From NCBI GenBank assembly GCA_903924465.1, contig CAIYBN010000033.1:60993-124992 (forward strand): a DNA stretch of 64,000 bases, written 5' to 3'. The notes under the pieces are model-generated. The model was not told the DNA's origin. It did not search any database and was given only the letters and a program-made list of their open reading frames with translations. Both the position numbers and the translations under genes were made by a program. This DNA is from an uncultured Myxococcales bacterium (GTDB lineage: Bacteria > Myxococcota_A > UBA9042). Below, piece after piece: positions 16,960 through 25,016 of this stretch (positions within the stretch are counted from its first letter, which is position 1; every line of letters starts with the position of its first letter).

Positions 16960-19196
16960 GAACTCGACCCTTGCCAGCCGACGGCCGACGGTAGCGTGAG
17001 GAGAAAGACCGTTCCGGTCGGGCCGGATGTTTCCACCCGGATATCGCCGCCCAAGCCGGTGATGATGCCTTTGCTGACGAACAAGCCGAGGCCGGTGCCG
17101 CGTCCTGGCGCCTTGGTGGTGAAGAACGGCTCGAACATGTGGTCGCGCGCTGCATCGGAAACGCCACGGCCGGTATCCCGCACGCGCAGGTGCGTTTCCC
17201 CATCCACGGTCGTCGTTTCAAACACCAACCTCCCACCTTCCGGCATGGCGTCCATGGCGTTCAGGCCGAGGTTGATGAGCACCTGCCGCAGCAAATCTTC
17301 CTTGCAGCGGACCGGCGGCACATCGGCGCCTTCGATCACGTCGATCTCGACGTCGCGGGCGCGGGGATCGTGGCGAATCAGCCGCACGACGTCGCGTGCA
17401 ACGGCGCCTGGCGCGACCAGCACAGCCGCCTCATCGCGCCGCCGGGCCAGCGACACGAGCTCGCGCAGCAGCCGCGCAATGCGATCCACCTCCTGGCTCA
17501 CAATATCGATGGTCTGCTCCACGCGTCCGGGCACCGGCGCCTCGCGCGCCAGACGGAGTTGCGACTGCACCGCCGCCAGTGGATTGCCAATCTCGTGGGC
17601 CATGCCGGCGGCCATGATACCGAAAGCCGACATCTTTTCCTGAAGCACCATCTGCGCTTGCAAACGCCGTTCGTCTGTCACCAGCCGACGCAGCTGGATG
17701 ACCGCTTCCACGGCGCCGGCGGGCGACATCACCGGAAAGGTCTGGACGTGCATGATGTCGTCACTTTCGCCGTGCCGCTCGGCCCGCTCAGCGGCAAAGG
17801 AACGTCCAGAAGCGATGGTCGAGCAGACTGGACACGTGCCGCAGCGCTCCACCTCGGATTCGAAATGCTTGTGATAAGGCTCACCTACGAGTTCCGCGCC
17901 GTAGCGTCGCAGCGCTGCCTCGTTGGCCTTCACCACCGTCAGCGCGCGGTCGACAATGACCACAGGCTCGGCGATTGAATTCAGCAGGCGCTCGGAAAAC
18001 TCCTGACTCGTTTGCAGTTCGTGCGTCCGCTCGGTGATGCGCTGCTCCAGCAGCATGTGGGATTCCTGAACGGCGGCGCACATCAGGTTGAAAGACCGAG
18101 CCAGATCGCGCACTTCCACAGTGCCACCCAACGGGACCCGCACGCCCCGCGCGCCTTGTGCTGCGCGCGTCGCCGCCGCCGAGAGCGCCGCGAGCGGATG
18201 GGCAATCCGCCCCACCACGACGAGCGCTGCCAGCACCACCAGCGCGGTCAGGAACACGGCAAAGATAGCCGCCTGCCACTTCAGGGTATCGAGATTGGCC
18301 AGCGCCGCCTGGACTGGCGTCTCCACGAGGATGCCCCAGCCCAGTTCCGTCACCGGCGCGTAGGCAGCCACCACGTGGCCATGCGCACTTTCGTATTGGC
18401 CCTCCCACGGTTCGTCGCTGAAATCGTGCGTGGGCGTCGGCTGCGCCAATACCGCTCCAGGATTGGGCAAGAGTGGCCCTTCGCCGTCGCGGGCGATGAT
18501 GTGGCCGGCCGAATCGACCAGATACAGCGCGACCGGCGAACCGGCGCCAACCACGCGACGGGCCTGACCATCGCCGAGTTGGACCGTGGCGCGGGCACAA
18601 AAAATCCCGAGAAACTCGCCAGACGTGTCGTTGATCGGTGCCGAAAGCAGCAACGCCGGTAGCTCGCCGCTCCAGTCAATTCCGTCGATCGCTGCGACTT
18701 GCCGGCCGCGGCGGAAACAGGAACTTTCGTGCTGGTCACCCGGATGGGACGGCATGGCCAACGAGGAAACCGTCAACTGGCCGGTTGGCGACAGAATGTA
18801 GAATTCGTCGATCGCGCCGCTTTCCCGCTGCTTGGCCACCAAATGTGTCTTCAGCGCATCGCGCACGGATTCACGCGCCGTTTCGTCCTCGACCCGCAGC
18901 GCCCGCAGCAACCCGAACAGATGCTGATTGCCAGCGACCACCGCGTCGGTCGTCTGGTATTTCTCGCGAACGAACCGGAAGACCGAGTTGGCCTCCAGCG
19001 ACGCGATATTGTGGACGTTATGCAGTTCCGCGCGCTCAAAGTAACGCCGGCTCTGGAAGTAGCCCCACGCATTCGTGAGCAGGAGCGGCCCCACGGTGAA
19101 CACCAGCAGCATGGCCACCAACTGGCGACGCAGCGTCCATGGCCCCGCCGCCGAGCGGATCCGCGAGCTGTCTGCGCTGTCTTGGGGCTCTGTCAT
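16956..19196 (-). CDS. Membrane sensor histidine kinase (Cache-HAMP-PAS-HisKA)
   Basis: 746 residues. Transmembrane helix 1 at about 25-43, a large periplasmic sensing region of about 260 residues (Cache-like), helix 2 at about 309-329, then HAMP. A PAS domain follows (about 400-500) with a Cys cluster, C452-x2-C455-x2-C458, a motif seen in some PAS sensors and possibly a metal or Fe-S/redox site. The HisKA phosphoacceptor is His534 in MAHEIGNP, and the ATPase has the N box (Asn642, Asn646), the DTGRGV G1 box and GTGLGL. The start at 19196 avoids a Cys-containing leader with no helix. The external sensor plus the Cys-bearing PAS suggest that the respiratory operon downstream responds to an extracytoplasmic or redox cue. 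Confidence 0.92.
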   Translation of the reverse strand: MTEPQDSADSSRIRSAAGPWTLRRQLVAMLLVFTVGPLLLTNAWGYFQSRRYFERAELHNVHNIASLEANSVFRFVREKYQTTDAVVAGNQHLFGLLRALRVEDETARESVRDALKTHLVAKQRESGAIDEFYILSPTGQLTVSSLAMPSHPGDQHESSCFRRGRQVAAIDGIDWSGELPALLLSAPINDTSGEFLGIFCARATVQLGDGQARRVVGAGSPVALYLVDSAGHIIARDGEGPLLPNPGAVLAQPTPTHDFSDEPWEGQYESAHGHVVAAYAPVTELGWGILVETPVQAALANLDTLKWQAAIFAVFLTALVVLAALVVVGRIAHPLAALSAAATRAAQGARGVRVPLGGTVEVRDLARSFNLMCAAVQESHMLLEQRITERTHELQTSQEFSERLLNSIAEPVVIVDRALTVVKANEAALRRYGAELVGEPYHKHFESEVERCGTCPVCSTIASGRSFAAERAERHGESDDIMHVQTFPVMSPAGAVEAVIQLRRLVTDERRLQAQMVLQEKMSAFGIMAAGMAHEIGNPLAAVQSQLRLAREAPVPGRVEQTIDIVSQEVDRIARLLRELVSLARRRDEAAVLVAPGAVARDVVRLIRHDPRARDVEIDVIEGADVPPVRCKEDLLRQVLINLGLNAMDAMPEGGRLVFETTTVDGETHLRVRDTGRGVSDAARDHMFEPFFTTKAPGRGTGLGLFVSKGIITGLGGDIRVETSGPTGTVFLLTLPSAVGWQGSSS

Positions 19197-19271
19197 CGGT
19201 GCATCGTAGCGATTCCCTGCGACTTGTGCTTGGGTCGGTGAAGAAATGCGCTCTTCGGCGTTTCTACAAAC

Positions 19272-19335
19272 TTGGCAACGCGCGCCCGGTGGCTGCTCCC
19301 CACGCATGGAGGACTTTCCGGGCGCGCGTTGCCAA
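19272..19335. terminator. 18-bp perfect inverted repeat after the porin gene
   Basis: TTGGCAACGCGCGCCCGG at 19272-19289 is matched exactly by its reverse complement at 19318-19335, with 28 bases between. It lies downstream of the porin stop (minus strand) and upstream of the kinase start. The stem is long and GC-rich but no strong T-run follows, so it may be an mRNA-stabilising or processing structure or a factor-aided terminator rather than a classical one. Confidence 0.5.
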
Positions 19336-19336
19336 T

Positions 19337-19352
19337 CGCCGGGTGGCCGGCG
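19337..19352. terminator. Short hairpin next to the porin stop
   Basis: CGCCGG, GTGG, CCGGCG: a perfect 6-bp stem just downstream of the porin stop codon at 19371. On the minus strand it directly precedes the 18-bp stem, so the two would form in series at the 3' end of the porin transcript. Confidence 0.35.
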
Positions 19353-19370
19353 TTCGGTGTCGGGAATCGC

Positions 19371-20813
19371 CTAGTAGGCGTAAGCGATGCCCAACGTGAT
19401 GCCCTGGATGTCGGCGGAGACCGCGCTCGTGGCCATGCCGCCCATGCCACCCAGTGCGCCCCAGCCGCCCGGAGGCGCGCCATCGCTGTGCTCGATGTCG
19501 CCGACAAGCGACAACTTCAGGTTCGGCAGCACCAGCGCCGCGATGCCCGGCCGAATGCGCAGATCCGAAACAGACGTCCCGCCGTCCGGTGCGAGCGAGG
19601 TATTCTCAAACCGCACCGCCGGCACCAGCCACGGGAAGACAACGTAGGACAGCTCGGCAAATTCCTGCGTGACCTGCACTTTCTGGCCAGCGCCGTCGAC
19701 GTTGTCGTGCCATTCCAGGCTGATGCCGGCATCCAGTTCCAGGGAATTCAGCTGACCGCGCAGCGTGCCGCCCGCGACGTTCGCGGTGTCGAGCGAAAAT
19801 GGAACCGAAGTCGGATCGGACGTGTAGCGCGACGACGAGTGGAAACCGTACAGGTCCAGCGTCAGCGCAACCTCAGCCCACGGCTTCATCGGGTCCAGAA
19901 CCGAGCTGCCTTCCTCGCCGTCCAGCCGCACGCCGCCAAACTTGCCGCCGATATGGCCGTAGACGTTGTCCGGCGCCCGCGTGAACGCGTTGGTGCCCTG
20001 GTTCACGCCAACGGAATAGTCGAAACGGCCGCCGAGGACGCCCGTGACTTCGAAGCCGTTGGAGTTGTTCAAGGTGGCCCACGAGCTGTCCGCGCCCGGT
20101 GCGCCGCCAAAGAGCGCGGTGACGCCCGCGCCCGTCATGCGCGTGTCGGCGAGGTACGACGAGTGCGGAGCGAAGCTCGACAAGGTCGGCACGAACGAGC
20201 CGACGGTCAGGTTCACGGCATGCGCCGGGCCGATGAGATCATTGAAAATCAACAACGCGTGTTCGATGCCGATGCCGCCGCTGTCGACCGTCAATTCGGC
20301 AAAATAGGTGATCGTGTCGCTGAAACTGCCGCCAGCCCAGACGTGCGCTTCTTCCACCATGTGGTCAAACACGACGGGAGCGCCGCCGTCGGCGACTGCA
20401 CCTGCCGAGCCGGAAGTCGGGTGGAACGTGAGGGAGCCGTTGACGCCAAATGCGAGCGGCACGCTGCCCGCGATGCTACCTGGCCACACCGCGGCCGGAA
20501 ACACGTTCTTGTAGGCCTCCGCGCCGAGCTGCAAAGGCTCCTGCTTGATGGTGTCGCTGTCCGTGCCGGGGAAACGGAAGCCGTTGCGGCGAAACGCTTC
20601 ACCAAACGGGTTCAGCTTGGGATAGATGGTGTGACACGTCACACAACTGGTGCCGTACTTTCGCGCGAACGCTGGAATGGCTGACGCGGGTGCCGGCAGA
20701 AAGGCCAGGATGCTCAACGCGAAAGCGACCACGGGCGCAAGAAACCGACGTGCCTGTCCGATCGGCCGTCCCAAGACGACTCCAGACCGCCCCTCATCAT
20801 TCAGGAAGTTCAT
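19371..20813 (-). CDS. Outer-membrane porin-like protein with one cytochrome c motif
   Basis: 480 residues. The ATG at 20813 follows TGGAGAATCCC and gives a signal sequence (FALSILAFLPAPASA); the in-frame ATG at 20825 has no such site. Directly after the signal comes YGTSCVTCHTIYPKLNPFG with a single CVTCH haem motif, a beginning known from a family annotated as cytochrome c or porin. The remaining 400 residues alternate polar and hydrophobic residues in beta-strand style with Gly/Asn turns and end in an aromatic (IAYAY), as outer-membrane barrels do. Lying beside the complex III, cupredoxin and SCO1 genes, it may connect periplasmic electron transfer with the outer membrane; the electron-transfer role is inferred. 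Confidence 0.7.
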   Translation of the reverse strand: MNFLNDEGRSGVVLGRPIGQARRFLAPVVAFALSILAFLPAPASAIPAFARKYGTSCVTCHTIYPKLNPFGEAFRRNGFRFPGTDSDTIKQEPLQLGAEAYKNVFPAAVWPGSIAGSVPLAFGVNGSLTFHPTSGSAGAVADGGAPVVFDHMVEEAHVWAGGSFSDTITYFAELTVDSGGIGIEHALLIFNDLIGPAHAVNLTVGSFVPTLSSFAPHSSYLADTRMTGAGVTALFGGAPGADSSWATLNNSNGFEVTGVLGGRFDYSVGVNQGTNAFTRAPDNVYGHIGGKFGGVRLDGEEGSSVLDPMKPWAEVALTLDLYGFHSSSRYTSDPTSVPFSLDTANVAGGTLRGQLNSLELDAGISLEWHDNVDGAGQKVQVTQEFAELSYVVFPWLVPAVRFENTSLAPDGGTSVSDLRIRPGIAALVLPNLKLSLVGDIEHSDGAPPGGWGALGGMGGMATSAVSADIQGITLGIAYAY

Positions 20814-21179
20814 GGGATTCTCCATTGCTTGGCCGCGAGTGAGGCCATGGCCGGCGTCGCCAGACGGTACCAACTTGGTACGACCGAGGACAATGCAGGT
20901 CGCGGCATGCTCAAGCAAGAATCGCACCAAGCCAGATAATTCTGAGATTTGCCAGCGAATACAGGCGAATAGACGCGTTGACGTTCCATCTGGCCAGTCA
21001 CACGGGCGTTGCAACACCGCGAGCCTTGAATGCCGCGTCTCGCAGACTTGCGAAGTCCCTGAAACCATTTCCATCGCCGCCACAGGCGTTTGCGACTTTG
21101 GCACGAAGATCGCATGCTGCAAAGGCCAGCTTGCGTCGTTGCCGACCGTTTCCCGGCGCCGATCGCGACTGGAGGTGTC
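20814..21179. other. Intergenic region between divergent porin and SCO1 genes
   Basis: 366 bases with no supported gene. It should hold the two divergent promoters. The only clear structure is the 15-base palindrome at 20867-20881. Confidence 0.5.
20867..20881. promoter_or_regulatory. 15-bp palindrome, possible operator
   Basis: GTACCAACTTGGTAC: perfect 7-base arms around one central base, about 55 bases before the porin start on the minus strand. The position and symmetry suit a dimeric repressor or activator site for the porin gene. Confidence 0.4.
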
Positions 21180-21800
21180 ATGCGGTTTCAAGCTGCGGTG
21201 CTGTGCCTGTGTGTCGCGCTGGTGGCGTGCCGGCGCCAGCCGCCCGAAGACATCGACGATCTGGGCGTTGTCCCGGCCTGGTCGATGACGGCTGAAGACG
21301 GCAAGCCGATTGGCACCGCGCAATTGCAGGGCAAGACTTGGGTCGTCAACTTCCTGTTTACCTCGTGCCCGACCTCGTGCCCGCCGCTGGCCCGAGCGAC
21401 GGCGCGCTTGCAGGAGCGCATCCGCGCGCTGTTGCCCAAAGGCGAGGTGCCGCCCGTGCAGATCGTGTCGATTTCAGTCGATCCCGAGACGGACACGCCG
21501 CCGGTGTTGGCGAAATTTGCCAAGCAATATGGCGCGGATCCGCGGATTTGGCACTTTGCCACGTCGGGCAACTATGACGTGACGGAGAAGTTGGTCAGCG
21601 AAGGATTCCAGTCGCAGCTGATCCGCCCCGACCCGCCGGAAGGTGCCGATCCGGCAGCGAAACCGAGTGCCATCGACACCGCGCACAGTCTGAAGTTCGT
21701 GGTGATCGACCGCGCGGGACACATCCGCGGGACGTGGGACAAGGATGACGCGGGTCTCGACGCGACGGTCGCGGCGGTGCGGTACCTGGCAGACTTGTAG
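21180..21800 (+). CDS. SCO1/SenC-type copper chaperone lipoprotein
   Basis: 206 residues. The ATG at 21180 lies directly behind GGAGGTGTC. A lipoprotein signal ends at LVAC (Cys17). The thioredoxin-like domain has FTSCPTSCPPL with the Cys-x3-Cys copper motif at residues about 63 and 67, and the third ligand His in the DTAHSLKF segment. SCO proteins deliver copper to the CuA centre of cytochrome oxidases. Here no oxidase subunit gene is visible, but the act operon and a copper protein lie nearby, so the oxidase is probably encoded elsewhere or has been separated by rearrangement. Confidence 0.92.
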   Translation: MRFQAAVLCLCVALVACRRQPPEDIDDLGVVPAWSMTAEDGKPIGTAQLQGKTWVVNFLFTSCPTSCPPLARATARLQERIRALLPKGEVPPVQIVSISVDPETDTPPVLAKFAKQYGADPRIWHFATSGNYDVTEKLVSEGFQSQLIRPDPPEGADPAAKPSAIDTAHSLKFVVIDRAGHIRGTWDKDDAGLDATVAAVRYLADL

Positions 21801-21809
21801 GGCGAACCT

Positions 21810-21899
21810 TCACTCCGCGCGCAGGAGCACCAGGCCCTGCGGCAGCAGGAACAGCACCGGCGGCAGCTGCACGACCAGCCCGACGATGGTGTCGACGCG
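21810..21899 (-). pseudogene. C-terminal scrap of an unknown membrane protein
   Basis: On the minus strand about 28 residues (VDTIVGLVVQLPPVLFLLPQ and a short tail) end at a stop codon at 21810. They look like the last transmembrane helix or two of a real protein, but upstream the frame runs into the antisense of the beta-propeller remnant. The origin is not recognised, and the call rests only on composition. Confidence 0.3.
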
Positions 21900-21914
21900 G
21901 CCGCTTACGACGCC

Positions 21915-22166
21915 GTGCGCGGGCTGGGCTTCATCTCGGCGCGCGAAGGGCTGCTGACGGTGCTGAAGGAAGCGCACGGGGCATTCGCCTTCGTGACGAA
22001 TGTGGCGACGGCAAAGGGATCCAGAACGCTGGCGGTCGATGCGAAGTCCGGGCACGTCTTTCTGCCCGGGGCGTACTTTGAGGTCAAAGCGGTGCCGTCG
22101 GCGGGTGCCGCGCCGCTGCCGACGGTTGTGCCAGGTAGCTTCCTTGTGCTCGTGGTTGGGAAATAG
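21915..22166 (+). pseudogene. C-terminal remnant of a YncE-like beta-propeller protein
   Basis: About 83 residues contain GFISAREGLLTVL, TAKGSRTLAVDAKSGHVFLP and PGSFLVLVVGK, the usual last blade and ending of YVTN/YncE-family beta-propellers. Nothing belonging to the other blades lies upstream; the frame instead leads back through unrelated sequence to the SCO1 stop. It is therefore a 3' fragment left by deletion or insertion. Confidence 0.7.
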
Positions 22167-22239
22167 CGGCGGATGAGCCGGATGGATGTCTCTGGTGCCG
22201 CGAAGTTCTTTGCGGGACCTCGCCTGCGTCGTCCCGTGC

Positions 22240-22938
22240 TCATCGTTCGGCGGGCGTTGCTGGACTGCCCGCCAGCACCACAGTCTGTGCCCATTGCCCG
22301 CAGCGCTTCACTCCGTCCTTGGGCACGTCGCAGCGCTCAAACTGCACGCGCACCCGCGTTCCGGCGGCTGGCTGCATGCCCATCTGCCGCCACGGCAAGG
22401 CGACAAACGCCACCCATTCTTCGTCGTCTTCGCCGTTTGCGTCGTTCAACGTGCCGTCCATGTCCATCGCCACTTGCGCCCCGCTGTGCCACGCGCCATC
22501 CGGCGCACCGTCCACCACGCGCAGGTCTGTCACCGTGCCGGTCGGTGCGATGTCGATGGCAAATACCGGCGCGTGGGGACCGTCGGGCTGAATGTGGACC
22601 ACAAAGCGGTCTGGCTGCGCGCCGCTCGTGACGATGTTCTGGTCGGCGGCGTACAGCGACAGGTACAGGTGCCGCTCATCCCAGAGCAGCCTGGCCTGGC
22701 TGTACGGACGCGCCGGAGCGTGGGAATTCGGTTCCAGCCACGGTCCGGTCGTGACCGCGTGCTGCCAAAGCGCCTCGTCGTCGTGTTGCTCGAGCACCGG
22801 CGGCCGGATGGCCCGCGGAATCTGCAGGCCTGGCTGCGCGGCATCCACACGCGCGGGCGCAGGCACACGCGGTGCGGGCGCCGGCCGATGGCATCCGGCG
22901 GAAGTCAGCATCAGCATCAGCCACACATGCCGAATCAC
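22240..22938 (-). CDS. Lipoprotein with carbohydrate-binding family 9-like domain
   Basis: 232 residues, lipobox LTSAGC (Cys16) and a Pro/Ala-rich linker. Residues about 55-220 resemble the CBM9/DOMON-type beta sandwich used in xylan-binding modules and also in non-carbohydrate-binding exported proteins: an ARLLWDERHLYLSLYA strand pair, then FAIDIAPTGTVTDL, and EWVAFVALPW near the end. The start overlaps the stop of the upstream phosphoesterase gene by 4 bases, so the two are translated together. The ligand is unknown. Confidence 0.7.
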   Translation of the reverse strand: MIRHVWLMLMLTSAGCHRPAPAPRVPAPARVDAAQPGLQIPRAIRPPVLEQHDDEALWQHAVTTGPWLEPNSHAPARPYSQARLLWDERHLYLSLYAADQNIVTSGAQPDRFVVHIQPDGPHAPVFAIDIAPTGTVTDLRVVDGAPDGAWHSGAQVAMDMDGTLNDANGEDDEEWVAFVALPWRQMGMQPAAGTRVRVQFERCDVPKDGVKRCGQWAQTVVLAGSPATPAER

Positions 22939-24494
22939 TTGGTGGGCGTCCCGTCCGGCTTGACCACAAACGTCTGGATCGTGGCATGTGTCGCATAATC
23001 GTACGCCGTGATGACCAACGCTTTGTCCGCCCGCTGGCGCAGGACGGTATAGCCGTAGTTGATGCCGGTCGCCAAAGGCGCACCGCCGTTGCCGGTCACG
23101 ACCTGACGCTCCGAGGCGAAATACTCAAAAGTGTGCGTATGCCCGACCAACAGCAAGGTGTACGGGTGCTTGGCGATGATCGCCGCGCTCGGGCTGACGC
23201 CGGGCGTTTGCGTGACAATGCTGCCTTCGTGGCGGACGACGAACGTGTAGGTCGTCGGCGTTGCCATCGCCGTGTCCAGCCAGGTCGCCTGCTCGTTCGA
23301 CCACGCGTTGGCCGCCACGAACACGAACTTCGCCGTCCACGAACCGTCTGTCGCCGCGACGTTGACGACGTACCACGGCTGACTCACGCCCAGCGGCGCC
23401 ATCATCTTCTGCATGAACATCTTGTACGTCTGCGTCGTCCCGTCCGTGTTGCCAACGCCGCAGTTGCTGTTCGTTGCGCCCGTGCACTCATGGTTGCCCA
23501 AGGTGTAGAAGACCGTACCGGTGTAGTTGGCGCGCGCTTGCAGGTACAAATCGAGCTGCGCCGTCGCGGCGTTCGTGTTCGGCGAGGAGAATTGATAGTC
23601 GCCGGTCGTGACGACAAACGGCAGCGGCGGGTCCTCGTTCTGCACGTCCTGAAAGATCTGCGTGATGACCGACGTCGGATAGCCGCTGAGGTCATCCTTG
23701 CTCGGCGGGCGCGTGTCGCCGACGATGGCAAAATCCAGGCTGGCGAGCTTGCCGCCGCTGGGCCCGATGGACTGCACGCTGCTCGTGTCGCCGCTGCTGG
23801 CGTCCGTGCCGCTGGGGCCACTGTCCGGATTCCCGGCGTCGGGTGTGTTGCCGGGACACGTGCTCGGATCCGGCGCGGGATTGCACTTGCAGGTCGGGAC
23901 GTTGCAGAACCAGCCACCGTAGCAGCCATTGGCCGCGCAGGACTTGCCGGCGCACTTGCAGCAGCTGGACGCGGCCGGGCCGACCAAGGAGCCGCATGTC
24001 AACGAATTGATGTCCGGCGCGCTGCTGGTATCGGCGATGACCGCATCGGGATTTCCGACCGTGCCGCCGCACGGCTGGCTGCTGGGCACGCAGACCTTGA
24101 GTTGATCGCCCGCGGTGCTCGACGAAGCCGTGCAGGCATGGCCGGTGGTGCAAGTGGCCGCTGAACAGTCCTTGGCGCAGTAGGAACTGCCCTGGAACTG
24201 CGCGCAGAACCAGCCGGTGGCGCATTCGTCGCTGCTCAGGCACTCGTGGCAGTCGCTGGCGGTCGTTTGCGTGTCCTTGAGCGGGATCGTGTCGACGGTC
24301 TTCGCATCCTGAACGTCGGCTGGAACCGTCACATCGGTCGTGCCCGACGCCAGCCCGTCAACATCCTGGGAGGCCAGTTCGGCATCGGTGCCGGAGGCAT
24401 CAAACGCGAAGGTTCCGCCACCGCTCGTGCCGGACGTGCCACTGCACGCTGTGGTCACAGCCAAAAGCCAAAGTAGCATTCGTCGATTCGTCAT
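22935..24494 (-). CDS. Exported calcineurin-like metallophosphoesterase lipoprotein
   Basis: 519 residues. A signal ends in VTTAC (lipobox) followed by a Gly/Ser/Thr and Asp-rich linker, then a cysteine-rich segment (about 75-210) of the surface-protein type, then the enzyme domain (about 240-519). The metal-binding signature is present in order: VGDTR, TTGDYQ, LGNHEC, an HEGS histidine and GHTHTFEYF. Substrates of such exported enzymes range from nucleotides to phospholipids and cannot be told here. The ATG at 24494 is preferred to GTG at 24500 only by codon; the difference is two residues. Confidence 0.85.
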   Translation of the reverse strand: MTNRRMLLWLLAVTTACSGTSGTSGGGTFAFDASGTDAELASQDVDGLASGTTDVTVPADVQDAKTVDTIPLKDTQTTASDCHECLSSDECATGWFCAQFQGSSYCAKDCSAATCTTGHACTASSSTAGDQLKVCVPSSQPCGGTVGNPDAVIADTSSAPDINSLTCGSLVGPAASSCCKCAGKSCAANGCYGGWFCNVPTCKCNPAPDPSTCPGNTPDAGNPDSGPSGTDASSGDTSSVQSIGPSGGKLASLDFAIVGDTRPPSKDDLSGYPTSVITQIFQDVQNEDPPLPFVVTTGDYQFSSPNTNAATAQLDLYLQARANYTGTVFYTLGNHECTGATNSNCGVGNTDGTTQTYKMFMQKMMAPLGVSQPWYVVNVAATDGSWTAKFVFVAANAWSNEQATWLDTAMATPTTYTFVVRHEGSIVTQTPGVSPSAAIIAKHPYTLLLVGHTHTFEYFASERQVVTGNGGAPLATGINYGYTVLRQRADKALVITAYDYATHATIQTFVVKPDGTPTK

Positions 24495-24629
24495 CTGCAC
24501 ACGTGACCTGATTCAGCGCAAAGAACTGGCACCTGAGCTTGGACGTTACCAGAACCGTGATGATGGCAAGAATCTTTTTTGACTGGCGCCCGGGGGGAAC
24601 GTCTCCGCTGCGACCTTGCATCCGTGCGA

Positions 24630-24866
24630 TCAGCGCACCTTGGTCCACGGCGACAAGCGCAACACGCGGCGCTCCAACGCCACGGCGTGATCTTCGGCCT
24701 CGCGCCAGCGCGCTTCCGCTGCGGCCGCCCGCGCGTGTTCGTCGCGTTCGCGCCAGTAGGGCACGTCCTGCCAGCGCGAATTCGCAACAATCCGCCACAT
24801 CTTCGCGCTCTGTTCCAGCTCAAGCCGCGCGTGCGGGCTGAGCGCTGTGTCCTCGTGCCCCGACAT
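24630..24866 (-). CDS. Small unrecognised protein (78 residues)
   Basis: Not recognised. It is charged, Ala/Arg/Glu-rich and probably helical, with several tryptophans (WRIVANSRW, PYWRERDEH, SPWTKVR). Codon use fits its neighbours (mostly G or C in third position), which is why I accept it. No signal or membrane segment is seen. It stands alone between the exported phosphoesterase and the next secreted protein, on the same strand. Confidence 0.5.
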   Translation of the reverse strand: MSGHEDTALSPHARLELEQSAKMWRIVANSRWQDVPYWRERDEHARAAAAEARWREAEDHAVALERRVLRLSPWTKVR

Positions 24867-25016
24867 CGCTGTGTCATCTCCCCCGGCCGGACCTGCGCTG
24901 GGCCACCAGTAAGACGCCGCCAGTGGCGGGTTGATGACCGCAGGACGCCCCTATTCTTCGGCAACTGCGCCAGGCGGAAACGTCTTGCCGAATCTCGACG
25001 ACTTGCCAGCGCGCGC

